The translations under genes were made by a program, and so were the position numbers. Under the pieces are notes generated by a model. The model made no database searches. It saw nothing but the letters and a program-made list of their open reading frames with translations, and was not told the DNA's origin. This document shows positions 49,489-57,909 of a stretch of 64,000 bases of DNA, piece by piece. This DNA is from an uncultured Asticcacaulis sp. (GTDB lineage Bacteria > Pseudomonadota > Alphaproteobacteria > Caulobacterales > Caulobacteraceae), in assembly GCA_936940865.1 (NCBI GenBank), contig CAKZJB010000051.1:81365-145364 (forward strand), given 5' to 3'. Position 1 is the first letter of the stretch. Each line of letters opens with the position of its first letter.

Positions 49489-49839
49489 ATGGCTCAGACG
49501 ACTGGTATCGCCAAGGTGACGGTGAACGGCAAGTTCATCGATACCTTCAAGGGCGTCACCTTCAATCCCGGCGGCAAGAAGCGCACGCCGCAGGTTTCCG
49601 CACACCGCGTCAATTACAGCGAGGAGCTGGCGCCCTCGACGCTGGAGTTCGACAAGTCCCAGGTGCGCGGCGATTCGATCGCGGATCTCGATGTGGCCAA
49701 CGCCACCATCCAGGTCGAGTTCGACACGGGCCAGACCTACGTCATGCCCAACGCCTTCCGCCTCGACCCGGCCGACATCACCGATGAAGGCAAGTCGAAA
49801 TACACCTTCAACGGCGATGTCGCCCAGGAGATCATGTGA
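49489..49839 (+). CDS. Tail tube protein (Mu M/gp40-like)
   Basis: 116 residues, matching Mu M (118). KVTVNGKFIDTFKGVTFNPG followed by GKKRTPQVSAHRVNYSEELA and VQVEF-like strands with MPNAFRLDPADITDEGKSKY is the tail-tube pattern (PF10618). AAGGAG precedes the ATG. The tube forms inside the sheath encoded immediately upstream. Confidence 0.92.
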   Translation: MAQTTGIAKVTVNGKFIDTFKGVTFNPGGKKRTPQVSAHRVNYSEELAPSTLEFDKSQVRGDSIADLDVANATIQVEFDTGQTYVMPNAFRLDPADITDEGKSKYTFNGDVAQEIM

Positions 49840-50141
49840 TGGCCGAGACCACCAACACCATGTACCCGCTTCTGCACCCGATCACGCGCACCAGGAAGGT
49901 CGGCGACGAGGTCACGACCGAGACCATCTCCGAGGTGCCGTTCCGCAAGCTGAAGCCGAAGGACCTGCGCTGCACGGACGGCCACCAGGGCGAAGTCGCC
50001 AAGTCGATCGCCGCGATCGCGCACATGACCGGCCTGACCATCAAGGAAGTCGACGACATGGATATCGAGGATTTCAACAACCTCGGCCCTTTGTCGCAGG
50101 GCTATTCGCTCGATGGCCTCAGGACTGGGAGCGATGCCTAG
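49839..50141 (+). CDS. Tail assembly chaperone (Mu gp41-like)
   Basis: 100 residues from an ATG sharing a base with the tube stop. YPLLHPITRTRKVGDEVTTE, then TISEVPFRKLKPKDLRC and MTGLTIKEVDDMDIEDF, matches the phage tail assembly chaperone family (PF10109). It terminates at TAG 50139-50141. A fraction of ribosomes should shift at CCCTTTG (50087-50093) to make the longer form. The chaperone wraps the tape measure during tail assembly and is absent from the virion. Confidence 0.88.
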   Translation: MAETTNTMYPLLHPITRTRKVGDEVTTETISEVPFRKLKPKDLRCTDGHQGEVAKSIAAIAHMTGLTIKEVDDMDIEDFNNLGPLSQGYSLDGLRTGSDA

Positions 50142-50254
50142 CGGACATAGCCCAGTTCTTTCCTGGGACGTTCAATAAGGACCAACTCTACGACCTGACG
50201 CTCGAAGAGTTCCAATTCTGGCACGGCGAAGTGGTGACGCGTAATGGCAAATAA
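50087..50254 (+). CDS. Frameshift extension of the tail chaperone (gpG-T type)
   Basis: The sequence C CCT TTG in the gp41 frame is a perfect X XXY YYZ heptamer for -1 slippage. In the shifted frame the protein continues FVAGLFARWPQDWERCLADI, AQFFPGTFNKDQLYDLTLEE and FQFWHGEVV before TAA at 50252-50254. The DLTLEEFQFWHGEV part fits the C-terminal extension seen in Mu-like and lambda-like G-T chaperones. The fused product from 49839 would have about 138 residues and ends inside the start of the tape-measure gene. Confidence 0.85.
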   Translation, partial: PFVAGLFARWPQDWERCLADIAQFFPGTFNKDQLYDLTLEEFQFWHGEVVTRNGK

Positions 50255-52028
50255 CTGGACCGTCAGTGTCCTGTTCAAATGGATCTCGAAGGCGGCCGCT
50301 CCGATGAAGAGCGATGCCGCCGGCGTGGCCAAGCTTGGACAGGTCGCTAAGGCGTCGACCTTGCCGGTCCAGAAGCTGGCCACGGACGTCGCCAAGGCCG
50401 GTCAGGCCGCCAAGGCGTCGACCGCGCCGATAAAGGACATGGGACAGGCGGTCGCTTCGACCGTACAGCCGACCAACGATGCTGCCCAGGCCACCCAGAA
50501 CCTGGGCGACAAGGCGCAGGGGACGTCGTCAAAGCTTCAGACGCTTATCAAGACGAAGCTGCCCGGCTGGATGTCGAACGTGGCGCGCGCCGGCATCGTC
50601 GCCGGCGGCGCCCTGCTGACCTTCTACACTGTGACGGCCGGCCTGGTCGTGGCCGGCGCCAACTTCGTCCATACCCAGACCCAGGCGGCCGAAGCCATCA
50701 CAAAGGCGGCGTCGGCCGCCGGCATTACGACCAGGGCTTACCAGCGCCTTCAGTACACCTTTGACGGGGCTAACCTGCAAGGTGGCGCCCTGGACAATGT
50801 GCTGGGGCACATCAACCGCACGCTGATCGAAGCGCGCGCCGGCGTAAAGTCGGCCGAACGCCCCTTTAAGGCGCTCGGAATCTCCATCCGCGATGCGTCA
50901 GGTCATACGAAGGCGGCCGACCTCGTCCTTAGCGAAGCCGCCGACAAGTTCGCCAAAATCAAGGATGGCGCTCGCAAGGCTGCGCTGGCGCAGATGCTGT
51001 TTGGTGAAGCGGGCGCCGACCTCATTCCGCTCCTGAATGGCGGCGCAAAAGGACTGAGGGAAACGGGTGACGAAGCAGAGCGTCTGGGTGCCGTGCTGGA
51101 CAACAAGACGCTGGCGGCGGCCAAGGCTCTTAACGACAAATGGGACGCACTGAAGAATTCGACGATTGGCCTTAAAAATTCCATCTGGATCGGCCTCATG
51201 CCCAGCGTCTCAAAGCTGATCGACCGCTTCCAGCAGCTGCTCGACCAGAACCGGGGCGAGATTTTGAAAGGCATCACCAGCGGCCTCGACTGGGTTACCA
51301 AGCACATGCCGCAAATCCTGAAGGGCATGGGCGATTTCGTCAATTTCCTGAAGACGATCATCTCGATCGGGGGCGGTGTGCTGAAGGTCCTGGGCGGTGT
51401 AGGCGGGGCCTTCGATGCGCTCGCCGTCATCATGATCGGACGGGTCGGCTTCGCCATCGGCTCGGCCATCGTTCAAATCTGGGGTCTCAATGCCGCGCTC
51501 TACGGCTGCCCTGTTGTCTGGATCATCGCCGGTATCACGGCGATCGCCGTCGCTGCCTACCTGATCATTCGCCACTGGGGTGCGGTAAAGAAGTTCTTTG
51601 CCGGCCTGTGGTCATGGATGAAGACCAATTGGCAGGTCATTCCCATCGTCGGCCCGATGATCCATGCCGTGGACCTGATACTGAGCAACTGGGACAAGAT
51701 CACGAAGTGGTTTGCGGAGGAGCCGAAGAAGTGGTGGAACTCGCTGCCGGCGTGGCTGCGCGGCCTTATCCAGGGCGCCTGGAACCTCAGCATTCCGGGC
51801 ATGGTGGTCAACGGCGTTTCGAGCCTCCTTAAGGGCGCTTCAAACCAGGCTGTGACGTCGGCGCCGGCGCAGAGCCTGGCCGCCCAGGGCGTCAGTCCGG
51901 CGCAGAAGATCAGCGGCTCGATCGGCCTGACGGTTCAGTCCCAGGTGCCGGTCCGTGTCGACCGCATGGATTTCTCGCCCGGCGTCGATGGCTACCTCGA
52001 TCGCGGCAGCCTCCTGGGAGCCCACTGA
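50244..52028 (+). CDS. Tail tape measure protein
   Basis: 594 residues. The N-terminal half is a helical coiled coil (QVAKASTLPVQKLATDVAKA repeats, VQPTNDAAQATQNLGDKAQG), followed by hydrophobic helices (IVAGGALLTFYTVTAGLVVA; LYGCPVVWIIAGITAIAVAA) and a tryptophan-rich end (AGLWSWMKTNWQVIP, EEPKKWWNSLPAW) typical of tape measures of Mu-like phages. It is short compared with Mu gp42 (about 650), implying a somewhat shorter tail. Position after the chaperone confirms the call. Confidence 0.92.
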   Translation: MANNWTVSVLFKWISKAAAPMKSDAAGVAKLGQVAKASTLPVQKLATDVAKAGQAAKASTAPIKDMGQAVASTVQPTNDAAQATQNLGDKAQGTSSKLQTLIKTKLPGWMSNVARAGIVAGGALLTFYTVTAGLVVAGANFVHTQTQAAEAITKAASAAGITTRAYQRLQYTFDGANLQGGALDNVLGHINRTLIEARAGVKSAERPFKALGISIRDASGHTKAADLVLSEAADKFAKIKDGARKAALAQMLFGEAGADLIPLLNGGAKGLRETGDEAERLGAVLDNKTLAAAKALNDKWDALKNSTIGLKNSIWIGLMPSVSKLIDRFQQLLDQNRGEILKGITSGLDWVTKHMPQILKGMGDFVNFLKTIISIGGGVLKVLGGVGGAFDALAVIMIGRVGFAIGSAIVQIWGLNAALYGCPVVWIIAGITAIAVAAYLIIRHWGAVKKFFAGLWSWMKTNWQVIPIVGPMIHAVDLILSNWDKITKWFAEEPKKWWNSLPAWLRGLIQGAWNLSIPGMVVNGVSSLLKGASNQAVTSAPAQSLAAQGVSPAQKISGSIGLTVQSQVPVRVDRMDFSPGVDGYLDRGSLLGAH

Positions 52029-53245
52029 TGGCGTGGCGCGACCAACTCCGCGAAGCCAGCTTCCGCGGCATCCTGTTCGAATGCACGAGCCACGAGCGCG
52101 AGCTGGGCCGCAATGTCGCCTGGCATGACTTCCCGTTCCGCGACTTCGGCCAGGGCGAGGACCTCGGCCTGAAGGCCGGCGACATCTCGATCGACGCCTT
52201 CATCATCGGCGACGATTACATGACGGCGCGGGACGCCTTCGAGAAGGCGCTGAACACGGCCGGTACCGGCGTCCTGATCACGCCGTGGCACGGCCAGACG
52301 ACGGTTCGCCTGATGGCCGCCCGGGCGCGCGAGACTTCCAAGGAACTGGGCATGGTCTGGTACCAGCTCGGCTTCCGGCCCGAGACCTCGGCCCCGCTGC
52401 CGGCGGCGTCGATCGACACGGGCGTCAAGGCCAACGCGGCGGCCGACACGCTGCAAACGCAGGCTGGGACCGCCTTCGTCGCCAAGTTCAATGCCTCGTC
52501 AAAGCCCAACTTCGTGGCCGACGAAGCCGCGGCCGTGATCGGCAAGCTGTCGGACCAGTTCGACAGCCTGACGGCGCCGCTGAAGGCGGAAAGCACGGCG
52601 CTGGCCGGCTACGTCGCCCAGGGGCAAAAGCTGCGCGCCGATGTGTTGACGCTGGTCACCAAGCCATTGTCCCTGGCTTCGCAGATCTCGGGCCTGATCC
52701 AGGGTATCCGGACGATCGCGGCGACGCCGGCGGACGCGCTCAACGTGTTGAAGGGGCTGCTGTCGTTCGGCTCCAGCCTGGCGCCGGTCCATGGCTCGAC
52801 CTCCGGCCGAGTGACCCAAGCCGACAATCAGGCGGCGCTGGTCTCCTATGTCCGCGCCTCGGCGGCGGCCGAAGCCGTCCGCGCGGTCGCCGATATCGAC
52901 TTCGTGGCGTACCAGGATGCGATCGCGACGCGCGACGGCCTGGCCGAGCTGATCGACGCCGCCGAGACGGCGGAAGGCGACGGCGGCAATGTCGAGACCT
53001 GGAAGGCTCTAGGCGCCGCCCGCCGCGCCATGGTCCAGGACGTCAATGCCCGCGGCGGTTCGCTGGCCCGCCTCTATACCTACACGCCGCCGGTCACCAT
53101 GCCGGCCGTGGTCCTGGCCTATAAGCTTTACGACGACACGTCGCGCCTCGAGGAGCGTTACGACGACATCGTGGCGCGCAACCGCATCACCCATCCTGGT
53201 TTCGTGCGCGGCGGCCTGCCGCTGGAGGTGTTGAGTGACACCTGA
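52028..53245 (+). CDS. DNA circularisation/tail protein (Mu N/gp43-like)
   Basis: 405 residues. MAWRDQLREASFRGILFECT, then RELGRNVAWHDFPFRDFGQG and DDYMTARDAFEKALNTAGTG, define the DNA_circ_N family (PF07157). Mu N was named for circularising infecting DNA but is a baseplate/tail component. The rest is helical. The ATG shares one base with the tape-measure stop. Confidence 0.92.
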   Translation: MAWRDQLREASFRGILFECTSHERELGRNVAWHDFPFRDFGQGEDLGLKAGDISIDAFIIGDDYMTARDAFEKALNTAGTGVLITPWHGQTTVRLMAARARETSKELGMVWYQLGFRPETSAPLPAASIDTGVKANAAADTLQTQAGTAFVAKFNASSKPNFVADEAAAVIGKLSDQFDSLTAPLKAESTALAGYVAQGQKLRADVLTLVTKPLSLASQISGLIQGIRTIAATPADALNVLKGLLSFGSSLAPVHGSTSGRVTQADNQAALVSYVRASAAAEAVRAVADIDFVAYQDAIATRDGLAELIDAAETAEGDGGNVETWKALGAARRAMVQDVNARGGSLARLYTYTPPVTMPAVVLAYKLYDDTSRLEERYDDIVARNRITHPGFVRGGLPLEVLSDT

Positions 53246-54320
53246 AGCGGTAACCTTGAAGATCGATGGGGAAGAATTCAGTTCGTGGGAGGCCGTTTCG
53301 GTCTCCTCGTCGATCGACAGCCTGTGCGCCAGCTTCCGCCTGCGCCTGACCGATAACCAGCCCGGCCGAGTCGACCGGTCCGTCATCCGCGACCAGGCGG
53401 CCTGCGAATTGTGGCTGGGCAAGACGCTGTTCCTGACCGGCTACATCAACGACGTCGATGACGATCTGTCGGAGTCGTCGCATACCGTGACGGTTTCCGG
53501 CCGCGACAAGACCGGCGACCTGGTCGACTGCTCGGCCGTGCACTCGCCGGGCACCTTCAAGAACCAAAAGCTCGAAGCCATCGCCACGCACCTGCTGGCA
53601 CCGTTCGGCCTGAAGCTGCGGGTCGATGCCAGCACCGGCGCGCCCTTCGCCAGCTTTGCCCTGGAGCAGGGCGAGAAGGTTCTGGAGGCGATCACACGGC
53701 TCTGCCGGATGCGCGGCGTCATGCTGAAGACCGACCGCGACGCCACGGTCGTCATATTCAAGCCTGCGGCAACCAAGCCGAAAGCCACGCTGGAGCTAGG
53801 CCGCAACGTCAAGCGCCGGCGTTTTCACTCGACCTCGGCCGAGCGCTTCTCGCAGTACATCGTCAAGGGGCAGCATCAGGGCGGAAGCTACGTCGAAGCC
53901 AAGGATGCCGCGCAGCCTAAAGGTACCGCCAAGGATGCGGCGATCACACGGTACCGGCCGCTGATCATCATCTCGGACGAACAGGCGACTGCGGGCGGTC
54001 TGAAGACGCGGGCGGAATGGGAAGCGACAGTCCGCATGGGCAAGGCGCTCGACCTCAATGTCGATGTCGCCGGCTGGCGCGACGACAACGGCGACCTTTA
54101 CACGCCCGGCGATCGCGTCCGGTACCTGTCGTCGAAAGACGGCCCGGAACTCATCATGATGATCACGGCCGTCGATTTCGATCTGTCGAACGGTACGACG
54201 TCAAGGCTGACCCTGGCACGGCCGGAAGCCTTTACGACCGAAGCCATTCTTGAGCCCAAAAAGAAGAAGGGAAAGAAGAACGTCGAAGCGCAGTGGGAAG
54301 CCGCGCTGGGGAGCGATTGA
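53235..54320 (+). CDS. Baseplate hub protein (Mu P/gp44-like)
   Basis: 361 residues with GTG start overlapping the previous gene by 11 bases. The opening VTLKIDGEEFSSWEAVSVSS, then FRLRLTDNQPGRVDRSVI and VSGRDKTGDLVDCSAVH, matches gp44, structurally a gp27-type hub. The lysine-rich tail (LEPKKKKGKKNVE) is notable. It forms the central baseplate ring to which the spike attaches. In Mu the PP late promoter lies just upstream; no such palindrome is seen here. Confidence 0.92.
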   Translation: MTPEAVTLKIDGEEFSSWEAVSVSSSIDSLCASFRLRLTDNQPGRVDRSVIRDQAACELWLGKTLFLTGYINDVDDDLSESSHTVTVSGRDKTGDLVDCSAVHSPGTFKNQKLEAIATHLLAPFGLKLRVDASTGAPFASFALEQGEKVLEAITRLCRMRGVMLKTDRDATVVIFKPAATKPKATLELGRNVKRRRFHSTSAERFSQYIVKGQHQGGSYVEAKDAAQPKGTAKDAAITRYRPLIIISDEQATAGGLKTRAEWEATVRMGKALDLNVDVAGWRDDNGDLYTPGDRVRYLSSKDGPELIMMITAVDFDLSNGTTSRLTLARPEAFTTEAILEPKKKKGKKNVEAQWEAALGSD

Positions 54321-54901
54321 TGAGTGTCAGCGCCCTGCAAAAAGCCCTGGAACCGATCGGCCGCCGTATCCGGCTGCTGGCCGGCCGCGCCATCATCAAC
54401 ATGGTCAATGACACTGGTGCGTTTCAGCTCCATCAGGTCGAGCGGCTGGCTGATGAGATCGACGACGGGCTGGAGCGTTTCAGCGAATACGGCCTAGCCT
54501 CGCGCCCACCCACCGGCGCCGAGGCTATTGTCATCAGCCTGGGCGGCGTCCGTTCCCACGGTGTGATCATTGGCTGCGAGCATCGCCAGTACCGGCTGAA
54601 GGGCTTGGCCTCTGGAGACGTGGCGCTCTACGACGACCAGGGCCAGGTCATAAAGCTGGGCCGCGACGGCATCACGATCACGACGACGCTGCCGGCGTCG
54701 ATATCGGCGGCTTCGCTGACGATCGATGCGGACACGACGATCGAGGGCACGCTGACCGTCACCGGCGATGTGGCATTGCAGGCCAATACCCACGCCACCG
54801 GCGACCTTACCGTGGATGGCAATTCCGACCTCGGCGGCGCCGGCAGTCTAGCGGTCAAACGCTCCGACAATTCCAACGCGACGAAGGTCAAGGCGAAATG
54901 A
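54320..54901 (+). CDS. Baseplate spike protein (Mu gp45-like)
   Basis: 193 residues from ATG 54320 (TGATG overlap). RRIRLLAGRAIINMVNDTGA, then QVERLADEIDDGLERFSEYG and LASRPPTGAEAIVISLGG, is the gp45/Phage_Mu_Gp45 pattern (PF06890). A C-terminal beta-helix tip follows (TIEGTLTVTGDVALQANTHA) with the usual repeat of TxxGxxxVxGxV. The tip has no visible HxH iron-binding motif. It pierces the outer membrane during infection. Confidence 0.9.
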   Translation: MSVSALQKALEPIGRRIRLLAGRAIINMVNDTGAFQLHQVERLADEIDDGLERFSEYGLASRPPTGAEAIVISLGGVRSHGVIIGCEHRQYRLKGLASGDVALYDDQGQVIKLGRDGITITTTLPASISAASLTIDADTTIEGTLTVTGDVALQANTHATGDLTVDGNSDLGGAGSLAVKRSDNSNATKVKAK

Positions 54902-55347
54902 CCGATATCGCGCTTCCCTGGAACAATCTTACCCAGTCGGCCGACATCGGCGTCGCCAACGGCGATCTGGCGCGCGAAGACGGCTTCGCCACCGCCATCA
55001 CCCTGTCGCTATTCACCGACCGGCGCGCGTCGCTGGACGACGTCCTGCCCGACGGCAGCGGCGATCGGCGCGGCTGGTGGGGCGATGCCTTTGCCGTCGT
55101 CGAAGGCGACCAGATCGGCTCCAAGCTCTGGCTTCTGGAGCGCAGCAAGCTGACGTCCGAGGCGATGCGCCGGGTCAAGGAATACGCCGAGGACGCCCTG
55201 GCCTGGATGGTCACCGACAAGATCGCCAGCGCCGTCGAAGTGACGGTCGAGCGCCGCGCCGAAGACCAGGTCGCCATGCAGGTCAGGATCACGAAGCCGG
55301 ACGGCAATACCGGCCAATACGACTACCTTTGGAACACGCTGAAATGA
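54898..55347 (+). CDS. Baseplate protein gp46 (GpW-like)
   Basis: 149 residues, ATG overlapping the previous stop. DGFATAITLSLFTDRRASLD, then GDRRGWWGDAFAVVEGDQIG and SKLWLLERSKLTSEAMRRVK with YAEDALAWMV, is diagnostic for the GP46 family (PF07409), a baseplate wedge component equivalent to T4 gp25. Coupled to gp47 by ATGA. Confidence 0.93.
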   Translation: MTDIALPWNNLTQSADIGVANGDLAREDGFATAITLSLFTDRRASLDDVLPDGSGDRRGWWGDAFAVVEGDQIGSKLWLLERSKLTSEAMRRVKEYAEDALAWMVTDKIASAVEVTVERRAEDQVAMQVRITKPDGNTGQYDYLWNTLK

Positions 55348-56399
55348 GCGACTTCACCACGCCCACCCTGTCGCAGTGCATCGACCAGGCCCGCAACGAC
55401 ATCAACGGCCGACTCTCCGGCGTCGACGGATTCCTGCGCCGCACCCTGATCGACGTCTGCGCCGTCGTCTGGGGCGGCGTGATGTTCATGCTCTACAGCT
55501 TCCTGCTGGTCCTGGCCGACGAGATGATGGTCGACAAGGCCCAACTCTGGCTTAAGCGCCACGCCGCGATCTGGGGCATTACGGCCGGCGCGCCCAAATA
55601 TGCCGCCGGGCCGGTGACGCTTACCGGTTCGGCCGGTGCCTTCGTCGCTGCCGGCACCATTCTCCAGCGCGCCGACCAGGTCAGCTACATCATCGCGGAC
55701 GAGACCACCTTCACCGGCACCTCCGCCACGGTCCAGGTCACCTGTCAAACGGTCGGCGCCGCCGGCAATGCGATTGCGGGGACGGCCTTAAGCTTCGTCT
55801 CGCCGGTCTCGGGCGTTTCGTCGGCCGCCGTAGTTGCGGCGCCGGGCATCACCGGCGGCAGCGACGAAGAAGACAAGGAGGTGCTTCGCGCCCGCATCCT
55901 CGATCGTATCCAGGAGCCGCCTAGAGGCGGGGCCGACCCTGACTACAAGAAATGGGTCAAGGAGGTCTTTCCGGCCGCCAAAGTCTGGGTTTATCCCCTC
56001 TGGATGGGCGCCGGCACGGTCGGTGTGGCCTTCATTCATCCAGACCGCGACGATGTCATTCCGACCTCGGCCGAGGTCGACCAGGTCACAGCCTACATCC
56101 AGGACGGCCGCCGCCCGGTCACTGCCAATGTCTACGTTTTCGCGCCGATCGCCGACCCGATCGCCTATCAGATCCACCTGGTGCCGGCGACCGACGCCGT
56201 GAAGGTGGCCGTCATCGCACAGCTGAAGGACATGCTGATCCGCGACGCTCAGCCGGGCGGCACCGAGCTATTAAGCCGGATCAACGAAGCGATCTCGCTG
56301 GCCGACGGCGAGACCGATCATACGCTTGTGGCGCCTATCGCGGCCGTGACCCATTCGCCGGGCCATATCGCCGTCTACGCCGATCCGACGTGGGTGTAA
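55344..56399 (+). CDS. Baseplate J-like protein (Mu gp47-like)
   Basis: 351 residues. PTLSQCIDQARNDINGRLSG, then AGTILQRADQVSYIIADE, TVGAAGNAIAGTALSFVSPV and DKEVLRARILDRIQEPPRGG, matches Baseplate_J (PF04865). It forms the wedge with gp46 and gp48 and joins fibres to the baseplate. Complete length for the group. Confidence 0.94.
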   Translation: MSDFTTPTLSQCIDQARNDINGRLSGVDGFLRRTLIDVCAVVWGGVMFMLYSFLLVLADEMMVDKAQLWLKRHAAIWGITAGAPKYAAGPVTLTGSAGAFVAAGTILQRADQVSYIIADETTFTGTSATVQVTCQTVGAAGNAIAGTALSFVSPVSGVSSAAVVAAPGITGGSDEEDKEVLRARILDRIQEPPRGGADPDYKKWVKEVFPAAKVWVYPLWMGAGTVGVAFIHPDRDDVIPTSAEVDQVTAYIQDGRRPVTANVYVFAPIADPIAYQIHLVPATDAVKVAVIAQLKDMLIRDAQPGGTELLSRINEAISLADGETDHTLVAPIAAVTHSPGHIAVYADPTWV

Positions 56400-56400
56400 G

Positions 56401-57048
56401 ATGGACGCGGCCGGTTACCTCGATCAACAGCTGAAGATGCTCCCGCCGGGGCGCGGGCTCGACACCTCGCCGGGCTCGATGCTTAGCCAGCTCTTCCTGG
56501 CCTTCGCCGATGGCGCGGCGCGCCTCGATGCGCGGGCCATGGCGCTCCTGGAAGAGGCCGACCCGCGCACGGCGCTGGAGCTGCTGGCGCACTGGGAAGT
56601 CATCGCCGCCTTGCCCGATCCCTGCACGGGCCAGCCTAACAACGTGGCCGAACGGCGTATCGCTTTGTTGCAGAAGTACACCCAGTCAGTCGGCCAGGCG
56701 CCGGCGGATTACAAGGCCATTGCCGACCTGCTCGGCTACCGCGTGACGATCGACGAACTGCGCACCTTCACCTGCGAGTCGCGCTGCGAGGACTTCGTCA
56801 ATTCCGAAGACTGGGCCTATGCCTGGCGCATCAACATCTGGCCAGCGGAAGACGACACGGTCACGCCGTCGCTGACGGTCGCGGTCGCTACCTGCGACGG
56901 GGACTGCGAGCAGTACCTGATCGGCTACGGCAACCTCAATCTCCAGTGCATCGTCCAGCGCTCCCGGCCGAGCCACACGATTCCGCTGTTCGCCTACGTG
57001 CCGGCGCCCGTTCCCACCCTTTATTTCGACTTCACCACAGGACTCTGA
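56401..57048 (+). CDS. Baseplate protein gp48 (DUF2313)
   Basis: 215 residues, one base after the gp47 stop. LDQQLKMLPPGRGLDTSPGS, then LDARAMALLEEADPRTALEL and PNNVAERRIALLQKYTQSVG, identifies DUF2313 (PF10076). Later CESRCEDF...CDGDCEQYL cysteines are conserved in the family. It caps the baseplate wedge. Confidence 0.93.
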   Translation: MDAAGYLDQQLKMLPPGRGLDTSPGSMLSQLFLAFADGAARLDARAMALLEEADPRTALELLAHWEVIAALPDPCTGQPNNVAERRIALLQKYTQSVGQAPADYKAIADLLGYRVTIDELRTFTCESRCEDFVNSEDWAYAWRINIWPAEDDTVTPSLTVAVATCDGDCEQYLIGYGNLNLQCIVQRSRPSHTIPLFAYVPAPVPTLYFDFTTGL

Positions 57049-57050
57049 CC

Positions 57051-57773
57051 ATGAAGCGTATCAACACGTCGACTGCGGTCGGCCATCAATTCGTTCCCGG
57101 TAACCCGCAGATCGGCCAGGCCGCCACCCAGCTCAGCGCCGAATGGTGCAACTCCGTCCAGGAAACGCTCTGCAAGGTCATCGAAGACGCCGGCATCACG
57201 ATCGATCCGGACGAAGACGACGTCGTCGCCAACCTGAAAAACGCGATCGCCACCATGGTCACCGCAGGTGTCAACGCCGCGATCGGGCCGCACATCACCC
57301 AACTGGGCGAAGGCAAGTGGATGCACGCCAACACGTACAACGCCACGTACTACAAGGTGCCGGACGGGACGGCCCTCAGCCGCGACACCTATGCCGCCCT
57401 TTGGACGGCCGTCCAGGCGTCCGGCATGCTGGCGGCCGACGCCACCGACAAGACCAATAACCCCGGCAAATGGGGACCAGGCGACGGCACCACGACCTTC
57501 CAACTGCCCGACCTTCGCGACCAGTTCCTGCGTATCTATAAGGGCGCCAAGGCCGGCGCCCTAGGTCCGGCTCTGGGCGTCTTCAAGGCCAACCAGAACA
57601 AACAGCACAATCACACCGTCGCCCAGGCGCCCAGCCTGGCTTCGACCGGGAGCATTACATCCGGCGACGACTTCTCCAACACCGTCGACCATACCATCAA
57701 CACCGGCGATTCCGGTGGCGATGAGGCGGTGCCTGACCACACCTCGGTCATCTACGTCATTCGCGTTCTGTAA
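57051..57773 (+). CDS. Tail-collar-domain fibre protein
   Basis: 240 residues. The N-terminal ~100 residues (FVPGNPQIGQAATQLSAEWC, ...VQETLCKVIEDAGITID) are a baseplate-attachment segment. The phage collar domain follows (YYKVPDGTALSRDTYAALW, then GDGTTTFQLPDLRDQFLRIY), and the C-terminus with NKQHNHTVAQAP and GGDEAVPDHTSVIYVIRVL is the usual fibre tip. This is short for a main receptor-binding fibre; no Mu S/U pair or invertase is present. The large SGNH fibre-like protein at 36636 may supply that function. Confidence 0.85.
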   Translation: MKRINTSTAVGHQFVPGNPQIGQAATQLSAEWCNSVQETLCKVIEDAGITIDPDEDDVVANLKNAIATMVTAGVNAAIGPHITQLGEGKWMHANTYNATYYKVPDGTALSRDTYAALWTAVQASGMLAADATDKTNNPGKWGPGDGTTTFQLPDLRDQFLRIYKGAKAGALGPALGVFKANQNKQHNHTVAQAPSLASTGSITSGDDFSNTVDHTINTGDSGGDEAVPDHTSVIYVIRVL

Positions 57774-57909
57774 CGCGATACGAGGGGGGATGGGGCACTG
57801 CAATGCCCCACACCGCAGGGGCTAGCGCCTGCACTCTCGGCGGTCGCGAGCCGCCTTAAGTCCCCTCACCACGCGCGGTGGCGAGGGTCATTGAAAGAGT
57901 GAATCCACT
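57774..57909 (+). promoter_or_regulatory. Hairpin-rich leader before the D12 methylase
   Basis: Four stem-loops in a row: TGGGGCA/TGCCCCA around CTGCAA (57791-57810), GCAGG/CCTGC (57815-57832), GGCGG/CCGCC (57839-57855) and CCCTC/GAGGG with an inner CCAC/GTGG (57863-57887). The first shares its loop with both muB-leader hairpins. No palindromic late-promoter copy is present. Confidence 0.6.

Noticed and set aside
48085..49605. 506-codon minus-strand open frame opposite the tail sheath gene
   Set aside because: Shadow of the sheath/tube genes; composition is Arg/Gly/Asp-rich without motifs.
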